Origin: GCA-1730015 sp964583825
GTDB taxonomy: Bacteria > Pseudomonadota > Gammaproteobacteria > Granulosicoccales > Granulosicoccaceae
Direction of reading: 5' to 3'
Assembly: GCA_964583825.1 (NCBI GenBank)
Contig: CAZOXM010000019.1
Location: forward strand, 1 to 60,393
DNA length: 60,393 bases
Of this stretch, positions 15,994 through 24,632 are shown piece by piece. How positions within the stretch are numbered: position 1 is the stretch's first letter; each line of letters begins with the position of its first letter. The position numbers and the translations under genes are program-made. The notes under the pieces are model-generated. The model was given only the letters and a program-made list of their open reading frames with translations, searched no databases and was not told where the DNA came from.

Positions 15994-16917
15994 ATGGACT
16001 CCACGCTTTTTCGTCTGCTGCTGCAACCTCGACACTGGATCGCGGCGTTTAGTCTGTCCTTGCTGTGGCTGGTGAATCTGTTGCCTTTCCCGATCAAGAT
16101 TCGCCTGGGGATGGGGCTTGGTAATCTGTTGTACTACGTGCTGCGCAACCGCCGTCACGTGGCTGACGTGAATCTGAAACTGTGCTTTCCGGACATGTCC
16201 GAGACCCGTCGCGATGAGCTGGTGCGGGGTGCGTTTAAAAATTTTGGCGCCGGACTGGTGGAAACCGCCATGGGCTGGTGGACTGAAGACAAAAAAATAC
16301 ACCAGCGCGTAAGCTACGAAGGTCGGGAGCACCTCGATGCCGCAATTGCTCAGGGCAAGGGTGTGATTCTTGTGGGGGCACACTTTTCCTGTCTGGATCT
16401 TGCCGGCAAGCTCGTCAACAGGCACTACGATATTCACGCGGTGTACCGTCGACAGAAGAATCAGCTGGTCGACTACGCGCTGCGTCGCGGCCGCTCTACC
16501 GCTGTATTATCAATGATCGACAATCGCAACACGCGCCAGATTGTTAGAACGATTCGCGCCGGCGGGATCGTCTGGTTCGCCGCCGACCACGATATGGGGC
16601 CAAAGGTGTCAGTGTTTGCGCCGTTTTTCAGTCACGATGCAGCCACGGTAACGGCGACAGCGAAGTTTGCGAAGATGACCGGCGCGCCGGTTGTTTTTTG
16701 CGCCAATCATCGAACACCGGATAACAACCGTTACGTCGTACGCATGAAACCGATTGTGGCGGACTTTAAAAACAGTGACGACGTCACGATCGCGACGTTG
16801 GTGAATAAAACCATCGCCGATCATATTCTGATCGATCCGGCACAGTACTACTGGTTCCATCGCAAGTTCAAAACACAACCCGGGCTGCCGTTCGCGGCAC
16901 TTTACCGGGTAAAGTAA
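15994..16917 (+). CDS. lpxL: Lipid A biosynthesis lauroyl/myristoyl acyltransferase
   Basis: A 307-residue inner-membrane acyltransferase of the LpxL/LpxM/HtrB family, which transfers a secondary acyl chain from acyl-ACP to Kdo2-lipid IVA. An N-terminal hydrophobic anchor (about residues 15-32) precedes the catalytic HxxxxD motif HFSCLD, near residue 130. GGIVWFAADHDMGPK and the C-terminal DPAQYYWFHRKFKTQP block are also typical. The latter resembles the conserved PEQYLWxHRRFKTRP motif. The presence of lpxL indicates an outer membrane with lipid A. It could act as LpxL or LpxM; sequence alone does not separate them. The pyrophosphatase gene follows 94 bp downstream. Confidence 0.9.
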   Translation: MDSTLFRLLLQPRHWIAAFSLSLLWLVNLLPFPIKIRLGMGLGNLLYYVLRNRRHVADVNLKLCFPDMSETRRDELVRGAFKNFGAGLVETAMGWWTEDKKIHQRVSYEGREHLDAAIAQGKGVILVGAHFSCLDLAGKLVNRHYDIHAVYRRQKNQLVDYALRRGRSTAVLSMIDNRNTRQIVRTIRAGGIVWFAADHDMGPKVSVFAPFFSHDAATVTATAKFAKMTGAPVVFCANHRTPDNNRYVVRMKPIVADFKNSDDVTIATLVNKTIADHILIDPAQYYWFHRKFKTQPGLPFAALYRVK

Positions 16918-17011
16918 CGTTGGGCCGGTCCGCCAGGGCGGGCTCATGCGTTTCAGCCCGAAACTTGCGACTGCCCGCTAACTTCTGTCAACCAAATAAC
17001 AGGTCAACACT

Positions 17012-17548
17012 GTGAATCTTGACGCCATCGCCATCGGCAAAAATCCACCGGAAGATATCAACGTCATCATCGAAGTGCCGATTGGCGGTGAGCCGGTAAA
17101 GTATGAGCTCGACAAAGCGTCCGGGGCGCTGGTCGTGGACCGGTTTTTATATACCCCGATGCGGTATCCGGGGAATTATGGATTTGTGCCACACACACTT
17201 TCCGAAGATGACGATCCGATTGACGTGTTGATCTGTAACACCCGGCCTATCGTGCCGGGGGCTGTTATGAACTGCAGGCCGGTGGGTGTGCTGGTAATGG
17301 AAGACGATGGCGGACCCGATGAGAAAGTTGTCGCCGTACCTTCGAGCAGTATCTCCAGACGCTACCTGCAGATTCAGGACTTCGGGGATCTGCCGGAAAT
17401 CACTCTGCAGCAGATTCAGCACTTCTTCGAACATTACAAAGATCTGGAGCCTGAGAAGTGGGTTCGGATCGACGGATGGCGCGACAGCGAGACTGCCAGA
17501 AGGCTGATTCAGGAAGCGATTGATCGACACGCCAGCAAGAATGGTTGA
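17012..17548 (+). CDS. ppa: Inorganic pyrophosphatase (family I)
   Basis: A 178-residue soluble family I pyrophosphatase that hydrolyses PPi to two phosphates and so drives biosynthetic reactions. The conserved elements are IEVPIGGEPVKYELDK, the YPGNYGFVPHTL segment and the metal-binding signature DDDPIDVLI; the length is normal. Later come VVAVPSSS and the EHYKDLEPEKWVRIDGW segment with active-site Tyr/Lys residues. The start is a GTG with an AGGTC ribosome-like sequence, which gives the expected N-terminus. It is a housekeeping gene with no obvious operon partners. Confidence 0.95.
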   Translation: MNLDAIAIGKNPPEDINVIIEVPIGGEPVKYELDKASGALVVDRFLYTPMRYPGNYGFVPHTLSEDDDPIDVLICNTRPIVPGAVMNCRPVGVLVMEDDGGPDEKVVAVPSSSISRRYLQIQDFGDLPEITLQQIQHFFEHYKDLEPEKWVRIDGWRDSETARRLIQEAIDRHASKNG

Positions 17549-17752
17549 GCAACACTGGCACCTGAACCGTTGGTGTAATATTTGGCGGGTATTGTAAATA
17601 TATAGTTACAGTATAGATTGGCGTTTTGGATAAATTTAATTTGAGGGTGTGTCTGCTTTATATCTAATCATTTCATAAGTGGGTAAACTGCTCGCGCGAC
17701 CGGGGGTAAAGTTGTTGTCGCACAACCGCTACGCCGTTCGAAGAGAATCCGC

Positions 17753-18592
17753 TTGTACACAATTATTAAAACGCTGTTACTTGCTGCGCTGTCGTTTAAT
17801 TCTGTCAGCACTTTGCACGCACAGCAGAGTACCCACCCGAAGCCGGTCGTCTACCTCACTTTTGATGACGGCCCGTCTGCTGACAGCGCCACCGATGATT
17901 TGCTTGAGTTGCTCGGTCGGCACGGAGCGCATGCCACTTTTTTCGTGACCGGTCAGCGTGCGAAAAGCGCTCCGGGGAAAATTGCCTCGATACTCTATGC
18001 AGGACATGCAATCGGGAACCACAGCCACACGCATGCTGTGTTGACCGGTGAAACGATCGACGGTATCAAAACTGAATTTAAAAAAGCCAGCGAGGCGGTG
18101 CTTGCGGCGGGCGGGCCGCCACTGACGTGTTACCGTGCGCCATTCGGCTTGGTCAATAACGCCGTACTTAACGTCGGCCGTTCGCTCGGGATGTCGCTGG
18201 TGAAATGGTCCGTCGATACACGGGACTGGTCACCGCTGGTGGAGCAGAGGTTAATCACCCGGTCGCTGGATGCAATCGAGGCGGGCTCGGTCGTGTTAAT
18301 GCATGATGGGCCCACACGACGCGGTAAAACAGTGGCGGCATTAACCGAGTGGCTGGAGGTGAATGCAAGCCGATATGAATTCAAAGCGCTGCCGGAGTGT
18401 AAGCCCTACGGTACCTCGGAAGTGTTTGCCAATGCCGATGAACAGGAAGTCGATTTGCCACTGGAGCAGGAGAGCATTCAGTCACTGCTCGAAAAGCTGA
18501 GAAGTTACCGTATTACACTGCAGGTTGATGAGGTAGAGCCGGATCGCGCGGTCCCCGGCTTCCAGGAGCGGTTGAGTTCTAACGTTTATTAG
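17753..18592 (+). CDS. Exported polysaccharide deacetylase (NodB domain, CE4)
   Basis: A 279-residue protein with a signal peptide cleaved near HAQQS. It carries a NodB-homology metal-dependent deacetylase domain (about residues 30-190). Motif 1 is YLTFDDGPS (catalytic base and metal aspartates), motif 2 is NHSHTHA (metal histidines), motif 3 is CYRAPFG, and motif 4 includes VDTRDW and VVLMHDG. Substrates of this family are peptidoglycan, chitin oligomers or exopolysaccharide amino sugars. The last 70 residues are an acidic extension with no recognised domain. Translation likely begins at the TTG at 17753, preceded by an AAGAGAA ribosome-like sequence. The target in the periplasm is not known. 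Confidence 0.88.
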   Translation: MYTIIKTLLLAALSFNSVSTLHAQQSTHPKPVVYLTFDDGPSADSATDDLLELLGRHGAHATFFVTGQRAKSAPGKIASILYAGHAIGNHSHTHAVLTGETIDGIKTEFKKASEAVLAAGGPPLTCYRAPFGLVNNAVLNVGRSLGMSLVKWSVDTRDWSPLVEQRLITRSLDAIEAGSVVLMHDGPTRRGKTVAALTEWLEVNASRYEFKALPECKPYGTSEVFANADEQEVDLPLEQESIQSLLEKLRSYRITLQVDEVEPDRAVPGFQERLSSNVY

Positions 18593-18984
18593 GACGTTAG
18601 CTCATGACGTTTTTAATACCTGGCTAAACTGCAGTACCGGTTATGACGATGCCCGGGTTGTACTGTCGGTACAGCGTAAACAGGTGAGCAGGCGTGCGCC
18701 ACGCGGGTACCGGCGCATGGTTGGTTGAGCCTGCGCCCGGCTGTTTACGGACTACACTCCGCTATTGTTATTCAAATTTTTATTTCGAGGGCTGACCGCT
18801 GGTCATTTTCCGCTGCGGTGCCCGCGTTATTCAGTAAAGTCACGGTGTAAGTGTTGCCGGAGTGTGATGAATGTCTGGTGAATTTACAGCGATTTACATT
18901 GAAGCAGAGATAAACCCCGGGTCGATTCATTAGACTTAACGGGTTGATACACGGAGAAAAGAGCGAGACGTTTCGCTAGATGCT
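18593..18984. other. Intergenic region upstream of the large OmpA-type gene
   Basis: About 390 bp without a supportable gene. The last 60 bp contain ACGGAGAAAAGAGCGAG ahead of the ATG of the OmpA-type gene, which can serve as leader and ribosome site. The region presumably holds that gene's promoter; no clear operator or non-coding RNA was recognised. Confidence 0.5.
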
Positions 18985-21900
18985 ATGAAAATGAATTTGT
19001 TTGAGTTGGTCAGTAAACAGCATGGCGCAGCAGCCACCCGGTTTCTGGGCGAGGTGCTGCAGCAAAACCCCGATCAGTTGAGAGGGAGTGTCGATAGCTC
19101 CATCAACACAGTGCTCGATGGTTTTTCCTCGGTCGCTGGCAGTCAGGGCGGACGGGAACTGCTCTATGAAGCCGTGCGCTACAGTGATGACGCCATGGTC
19201 GAGGATCCGGCAGCCGCCTTTCGTGATCGCGACAGCCGCGATGTTTTTACTGAGGCGAACAACCGGCTAACCGGTCTGGTCGGCATTTCAAACAAGGATC
19301 AGATGGTGGCGTCGCTGCGGTCGCGCACTGATCTGTCCGAAGCCGATGCGGAAAACATGCTCGGCTATGTCGCTCCGGGAGTGCTGGGTGTCCTGAAGCG
19401 GCAGATCAGCCGGGGCGATGTGCTGGACAACCCCGACGGTATCGGGCAGCTGTTTCTGGGCGAAGGGGATATCAGCCGTGTGGATACATCGAAGCGACCC
19501 GTCTCCGGCGGGGCTTCGGCAGGCACCGGTGCTGCGGTGGCAGCGCACGATGGCGGCTCCGATATGTCATGGCTGGTGCGATTTGCAATGCCTGCCATTT
19601 TACTGGGTGGGCTGGTGCTGGCCGGACTGAGTAATTGTGGCAACCGTGCCGAGCAGCGGATAGTCGCCGATCAGCGCAGCAAGCTGCAGTCAGAACTCGA
19701 TACCGCCCGTCTGGAAACCGAGGAGGCGCAGAGCAAGGTGCTGGCGCTTCAGGGTGATATCGACGCGGCCACGGCACAATCTACACAGCTGACTGCGCAG
19801 ACGGACACACTGACAGCGGATCTTGGTACGGCGAACGCTCGTGTCGGTGAACTGGAAGCAGAACTCACTGGTGCACTGGCAGCAGGCGATTCGGCAAAAG
19901 CTGAATTGGAAACTGCCAATGCAACCATTGAAGCTGCAGAAGCCGAGCTGGCTGAACTCAATGCCCGCGCCGATACGCTGAGCGCTGATCTTGAGACTGC
20001 CAGATCACGGGTGACTGATCTTGAGGGCGAGTTGGACACCGCGCGTCAGGAGTCAACCGCCTTACAGGGTCAGGTGGACACGGTGACCGGCGAGCTTAGC
20101 CGGTTACAGGCGTTGCCCACGGATACCACTGCACTGCAGGGCTTGTTGTCTGATGTTACCGCAGAGCGCGATGCTTCTCTCGATGCCAGCGCATTGATCG
20201 AAGGCAAGCTGAAGACCGCGGTTAACGAGCGTGACTTTGCCAGAGGTAAAATCACACAGCTTGAGTCTGAGCTGGGTAAGGCGGTGGGTGAAATCGCCAG
20301 CAGAGACGAGCAACTGCAGGAAATGGACGGACTGCGTGCGGAGCTCGACTCTGTGACCGCGGTGCGTGATGAAGCGGTGGCACGCAATGGCGAGTTTGAA
20401 ACTACCACAGCAGAAATGCAGCAGCAGCTCGACGCCGGTACCCGTCAAATCACTGATTTGGAAACCCGCCTGCGGACATCGACCGAACGACTGGCGGCGC
20501 TCGATACGCAGTTATCCGATACTTCGCAAATGCTGCAGGAAGAGCAGACGGGTCGCGAGGTGGATATCAGTCGTCTGACCTCTGAGTCGAGCGATCTGCA
20601 GGGCAAGTTGTCGGAAATGCTGGGTCTCAGAGATGAGGCAGTAAGCTCACTTGCCATGCGGGATAGCGAAGTGACCAGTCTCGGTGAAAGAGTCAATGAG
20701 CTGCAGGCTGAGATCCAGACGCTGGAAGCGGCCAACGCGGGCGCCAAAGAAGAAGCGGCTGCACTGCAGCAGCAAATCGATTCACTCAGCGGTGAACTGC
20801 AAACAACGCAGGCTAAAGTGGATGAAACCAATACCACATTAACTGAACGCGAAGCTTCCCTGAGCAGTGTCGGCGCCGAGCTCGACACCGCCAATGATGC
20901 GCTGGCCGGGGTAACTGCGGAGCGCGATGAGCTACTGAACAAACGTGATGCCCTGGCATCTCGCATAGAAGAGCTGATGTCCGAGAAAGACACAGTCGTT
21001 GCAGAGACAGAGCAGCTGAAAGGTACCATCGATACGCTGAACGGCGAACTCACAGCTGCGAAACAGTTCGGCGCCGATTCTGAAAACAAACTTGGTTTGT
21101 TAAATGAATCGATGGGTGGTCTGGAAAAAGAACTGCGTCTAATTACCGGCGCCCGCGATGAAGCATCCGAACAGGCGCGTACCTTTCGTGCTGAGGCTGC
21201 TGAGCTGAAAAAGCAGATAACACAGTTGCAGGCCGAACAGAAAGCGGCAAAGGCGGCGCACGACGACGAGCTGAAGTTTATGCAGACGGAGCGTGATCAG
21301 ATGGGAGCGCAGCAGGAGTCATTGCGTGGAGAGATCGCCACACTGAATGATGACCTCACCGAGACGCAGGAGAAGTTGCAGCAGGCAACGGATGATCTCG
21401 CTGCACTCAATGAGGAGAAAGCAGCAGCGATGGCTGCATTAAACGAGGCGCGTGACAAGGCCAGTGAGGAAATAAGTGTCCTGAACGAGGAAGTGGAAAC
21501 GCTCAAGGGTGCGCTGGATGATGAACAATCCAATGTCACGAAGCTGAACGATACGATCGGTTCGCTGGAGACCGCCAACACTGGTATCACCGGTGAGCGT
21601 GACGAGGCACTCGGTAAGGTATCGATGCTGGAAGCTGAGCTTTCGCAGTCCGCAGAGCAAGTGGCGTCTATTGACGATGCACGCAATCAGCTGCAAAAGC
21701 AGGTGGATGATGCCGCCGCACAGGCACGGGCAAAAATTGAAAGCACACGCGCGGTGCGTGATGCGATAGCGGGGCAGCTTGCCGAAGCCGGTATCTCTAC
21801 TGCCGCTGTCAGCAGCATCGAAAACGATACTGCGGTGGCTGTGACCCTGGGTTCCGGTGATCTATACAATGTCGGCAGTGCCAGGCTCAGTCCCGGAGGC

Positions 21901-22200
21901 AATGACTTACTCTCCGGTGTTGGTGACATCATTGAAGGCTACCCGGAATGGCGTATCGATGTTGAAGGTCATACCGACTCGCAGGGTATTGGTGCGGAGT
22001 TGCGCAAGATTTATCCGACGAACTGGGAGTTGTCGACTGCCCGTGCATCTGCGGCAGTACGATATCTGTCGGCGCGCGCCGGTATCGACGCAGAGCGAAT
22101 CTCGGCCAGAGGTTTTGGCGATACCCGCCCGATCGCCAGTAATGAGTCGGCAGATGGTCGGGAACAGAACCGTCGCGTAGAGATTGTGCTGCGCCAATAG
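18985..22200 (+). CDS. DUF937-like / transmembrane / long coiled-coil / OmpA-domain protein
   Basis: A 1071-residue protein with four parts. Residues 1-150 are an alpha-helical domain like DUF937/YidB (NLFELVSKQHG, VLDGFSSVAGSQGGRELL, LGYVAPGVLGVLKRQ). A single hydrophobic helix at about 195-215 (VRFAMPAILLGGLVLAG) follows. Residues about 225-930 are an uninterrupted heptad-like run rich in Glu, Gln, Ala, Leu and Thr, with recurring ELxxTxxxLxxLE units. The C-terminus (about 960-1071) is an OmpA peptidoglycan-binding domain (VEGHTDSQGI, NWELSTARA, GFGDTRPIASN, REQNRRVEI). The layout suggests an inner-membrane protein with a cytoplasmic N-domain, a long periplasmic rod and a cell-wall anchor. 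Function unknown. Confidence 0.85.
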   Translation: MKMNLFELVSKQHGAAATRFLGEVLQQNPDQLRGSVDSSINTVLDGFSSVAGSQGGRELLYEAVRYSDDAMVEDPAAAFRDRDSRDVFTEANNRLTGLVGISNKDQMVASLRSRTDLSEADAENMLGYVAPGVLGVLKRQISRGDVLDNPDGIGQLFLGEGDISRVDTSKRPVSGGASAGTGAAVAAHDGGSDMSWLVRFAMPAILLGGLVLAGLSNCGNRAEQRIVADQRSKLQSELDTARLETEEAQSKVLALQGDIDAATAQSTQLTAQTDTLTADLGTANARVGELEAELTGALAAGDSAKAELETANATIEAAEAELAELNARADTLSADLETARSRVTDLEGELDTARQESTALQGQVDTVTGELSRLQALPTDTTALQGLLSDVTAERDASLDASALIEGKLKTAVNERDFARGKITQLESELGKAVGEIASRDEQLQEMDGLRAELDSVTAVRDEAVARNGEFETTTAEMQQQLDAGTRQITDLETRLRTSTERLAALDTQLSDTSQMLQEEQTGREVDISRLTSESSDLQGKLSEMLGLRDEAVSSLAMRDSEVTSLGERVNELQAEIQTLEAANAGAKEEAAALQQQIDSLSGELQTTQAKVDETNTTLTEREASLSSVGAELDTANDALAGVTAERDELLNKRDALASRIEELMSEKDTVVAETEQLKGTIDTLNGELTAAKQFGADSENKLGLLNESMGGLEKELRLITGARDEASEQARTFRAEAAELKKQITQLQAEQKAAKAAHDDELKFMQTERDQMGAQQESLRGEIATLNDDLTETQEKLQQATDDLAALNEEKAAAMAALNEARDKASEEISVLNEEVETLKGALDDEQSNVTKLNDTIGSLETANTGITGERDEALGKVSMLEAELSQSAEQVASIDDARNQLQKQVDDAAAQARAKIESTRAVRDAIAGQLAEAGISTAAVSSIENDTAVAVTLGSGDLYNVGSARLSPGGNDLLSGVGDIIEGYPEWRIDVEGHTDSQGIGAELRKIYPTNWELSTARASAAVRYLSARAGIDAERISARGFGDTRPIASNESADGREQNRRVEIVLRQ

Positions 22201-22224
22201 CCGGTAGCGCAGGTGTGACTCAGG

Positions 22225-22256
22225 AAAAACGGCGGGCTATCCCGCCGTTTTTTTTT
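22225..22256 (+). terminator. Rho-independent terminator after the OmpA-type gene
   Basis: AAAACGGCGGG-CTAT-CCCGCCGTTTT is a perfect 11-bp stem followed by further T's. It begins 25 bp after the OmpA-type stop codon, so transcription of the large gene probably ends here. Confidence 0.93.
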
Positions 22257-22432
22257 GCCGGGCAGGGGCAGAGTTGATTACCTTTTCCAGTGTGGAAGCT
22301 GTGAAACGTTTGTGTGACGGGATATCCTTGCCCCGGAACCAGGGCTTTTAACAAGGCGCGTAACGATGCGCTTGCGCGCCTATTGATCAAGCGGTCCATT
22401 AGCCAACGACAAACGATAAAACTCACTTAACT

Positions 22433-23131
22433 GTGCTTGCAGACATGATTGAAGATCCACCGCTGTTGACAGTAAAAACAAATTTCGCACGACCAACGGC
22501 CACACAGCTGGCGGCTTTTAAAGAGGTTGGCACCGGTGTGGTGGTCGATTGCCTGGGGGGCAGAGGTGCGATTCAGATCAAGCCGGTCAATCCGGATGCA
22601 ACGACGTTCACTGGTGTGGCGATGACGTGTGATTGTGGTCCGGCAGATAATCTTGCCGTATTTGCCGCGCTGAAATATGCACAGCCCGGTGACGTAATCG
22701 CGGTTGCAACCGGTGGTTACACCGCGACTGCGGTCGTCGGAGATATGGTTGTGGGTATGGCCAGAAACTGTGGTGCCAGTGCCTTGATCACAGACGGTTA
22801 TGTGCGTGACACCGACGGGGTATGCAAGGCAGGCTTACCTTGTTTCGCAGCCGGGTCTACACCCAATTCACCGGCACGCAACGGGCCGGGTACTGCTGGC
22901 TTGCCGATTGTGATGGACGATGTGGTGATCAACAGCGGCGATGTGATTGTCGCGGATCGCGACGGTGTGGTGGTGGTGCCGTTGGCATGCATCGATCAGG
23001 TCGTCTCACAGTTGCCTGAGGTGCTGGCGGCAGAGGCCGCGCTTGAGGTGGAGGTTGAAGCGGGTCTGAAGCTGCCGGAGTTTGTTACTGAATTGCTGAG
23101 CGGAGACCGGGTGCGAAAGCTGGATGACTAG
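22433..23131 (+). CDS. RraA-like protein (HMG/4-carboxy-4-hydroxy-2-oxoadipate aldolase-type fold)
   Basis: A 232-residue protein of the RraA/MenG-like family. Typical elements are TGVVVDCLGGRGAIQ near the N-terminus, GVAMTCDCGPADNLAV, and AATGG/VGDMVVGMARNCGASALITDGYVRD, which includes the Mg-site region GxxxxxxxRxCG-DGxxRD. A late block around DVIVADRDGVVVVP completes the fold. The family includes 4-hydroxy-4-methyl-2-oxoglutarate aldolases and the RNase E inhibitor RraA; full motif conservation favours an aldolase or decarboxylase on a pyruvyl substrate. A GTG at 22433 or ATG at 22445 may be the start. It stands alone after a terminator. Confidence 0.86.
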   Translation: MLADMIEDPPLLTVKTNFARPTATQLAAFKEVGTGVVVDCLGGRGAIQIKPVNPDATTFTGVAMTCDCGPADNLAVFAALKYAQPGDVIAVATGGYTATAVVGDMVVGMARNCGASALITDGYVRDTDGVCKAGLPCFAAGSTPNSPARNGPGTAGLPIVMDDVVINSGDVIVADRDGVVVVPLACIDQVVSQLPEVLAAEAALEVEVEAGLKLPEFVTELLSGDRVRKLDD

Positions 23132-23452
23132 CCTGCATTATTCATGATGATTCGACGTTCAGCGGCCAATTTGATAAACCTACGGGGGCAAAAACAGGTC
23201 GCTTGATCGAGCGAGAAGTGTGGCCCGCCGCGCCGAGCTTGATCATGCGAGATGTGAAGCCATATTTCGACTGATGGTGAATAGGCACATTGCGAAAGTT
23301 TGAATAGTTCCAAAAGTCTTTGTAGACCTATGGAAATAGACATTTGCTTAAACGTTCTGACTCGCATTGTGAACAATTCAGGCTTGAGACGTGTGATCGA
23401 ACTCTCCGTACGCCGCGCTGAACGCCTGCCAGCACGATTGGTACGCGCAAAA
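23132..23452. other. Intergenic region between convergent genes
   Basis: About 320 bp lie between the RraA-like gene and the terminator of the ABC importer operon. Frames are short and lack ribosome sites or recognisable products. Nothing specific is seen apart from the terminator hairpin at the right edge. Confidence 0.45.
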
Positions 23453-23480
23453 AAAATGGCGCTTGAATAAGCGCCATTTT
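23453..23480 (-). terminator. Terminator of the BMP ABC importer operon
   Basis: AAAATGGCGCTT-GAAT-AAGCGCCATTTT is a perfect 12-bp stem. On the minus strand it is followed by a run of T's (the A-run at 23449-23456 on the plus strand). It sits 23 bp beyond the stop of the substrate-binding protein gene, and the flanking A/T runs could let it work in both directions. Confidence 0.92.
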
Positions 23481-23503
23481 AAATTCAGCTTAATGAAGAA
23501 ACT

Positions 23504-24601
23504 TTACTTTGGTATAGAGCCTTCAACCCCCTGAACGTACCAGTCCATGGAAACCAGCGTTGGAAAGTCCTTGAGGTGCTTGTCGCCGGCGGCGCAGTCT
23601 TCTGCCAGTTCACCGTCCTGTTTGTATACAGGGCAGGGGAACGAATGACGTTCACCGGACCGCAGGCTTTCTTCAAGTGCCATCGCTTCGGCTTTCAGTT
23701 CATCGGGAATGTTGCCGTAGTCAGCCATTTCAACCATGCCGACGCCGTTGCCCTTGCCATCCTTTGAAAGGCCCCACCACGTGTCGCTCTGTGACCAGCT
23801 GCCATCGATCACGGCGGCGACTCTATCGATGTAGTAGCTGTCCCAGTTGTCTACGATAGAAACGAGGTGGCTGGTGTCACCGAAGCGCGACATGTTGGAT
23901 GCCTGTCCGAATGCGTAAACGCCCTCTGTCTTCTCGGCGATTGTCATGGGGGCCGGGCTGTCTGTGTGTTGCACTATGATATCCGCTCCGGCATCAATGA
24001 AAGCCTGTGCCGCTTCGGCCTCTTTTGCAGGATCAAACCAGGTAAAAATCCATTTGACGTCAACGACAGCATCTGGGTTGTGCTTGGCGAGTTCCATCTG
24101 AAAAGCATTGATACCGCGTACGACTTCAGGAATCGGGAACGAGGCGATATAGCCGATTTTATTGGTCTTGGTCATTTTAGCGGCCAGCAGACCCTGGATA
24201 ACACGACCTTCGTAAAAACGCGCAGAGAATGTAGAGACATTGTCTGTTTCGCGCTTATAACCGGTAGCGTGCTCGAATTTTACATCTGGGTACTGTGCGG
24301 CGACTTCGTTGGTCGGGTCCATGAAGCCAAAAGAAGTGGTGAAGATAATATCGTGGCCGGTTTCTGCCAGTTGGGTTATCTGTTTAACTGCTTCGGCGCC
24401 TTCCGGTACGTTTTCAATAAAGGTGGTTTCCACCTTGTCGCCGAATTCTTTTTCTATGGCCAGACGACCGATGTCGTGGCGGTAAGTCCAGCCAAGGTCA
24501 CCGACCGGGCCCACGTAGATAAATCCGACTTTGGTGGTGTCGGCGTTTGCGACATTTGCGAATAACAGGGTACTCGCGGCTGCCAGGAGTATTTTCTTCA
24601 T
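23504..24601 (-). CDS. BMP-family ABC transporter substrate-binding protein
   Basis: A 365-residue periplasmic binding protein of the BMP/PnrA family (purine nucleoside and related ligands). A Sec signal peptide starts MKKILLAAASTLLFANVANA and has no lipobox. Family features are KVGFIYVGPVGDLGWTYRHD, IIFTTSFGFMDPTNEVAAQYP and the ADIIVQHTDSP block. The frame continues upstream to 24676, but the ATG at 24601 gives the signal peptide. It is the last gene of an ATPase-permease-permease-binding protein operon, and its stem-loop terminator lies just downstream. Four cysteines cluster in the last 60 residues of the mature protein (PCPVYKQDG, EDCAAG region). The ligand is unproven; the xsc gene across the divergent promoter raises the question of another substrate. 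Confidence 0.9.
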   Translation of the reverse strand: MKKILLAAASTLLFANVANADTTKVGFIYVGPVGDLGWTYRHDIGRLAIEKEFGDKVETTFIENVPEGAEAVKQITQLAETGHDIIFTTSFGFMDPTNEVAAQYPDVKFEHATGYKRETDNVSTFSARFYEGRVIQGLLAAKMTKTNKIGYIASFPIPEVVRGINAFQMELAKHNPDAVVDVKWIFTWFDPAKEAEAAQAFIDAGADIIVQHTDSPAPMTIAEKTEGVYAFGQASNMSRFGDTSHLVSIVDNWDSYYIDRVAAVIDGSWSQSDTWWGLSKDGKGNGVGMVEMADYGNIPDELKAEAMALEESLRSGERHSFPCPVYKQDGELAEDCAAGDKHLKDFPTLVSMDWYVQGVEGSIPK

Positions 24602-24632
24602 AGGTAGCGGTTTCTCAGTTAGGTCCTGATTG

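Noticed and set aside
20445..21089. Serine-rich minus-strand frames opposite the coiled-coil gene
   Set aside because: They arise from the repetitive Glu/Ala/Leu codons of the real gene read in reverse; composition is artificial.
23867..24565. A 232-codon plus-strand frame opposite the BMP binding-protein gene
   Set aside because: Antisense to a protein with clear family blocks; the translation has no known features.
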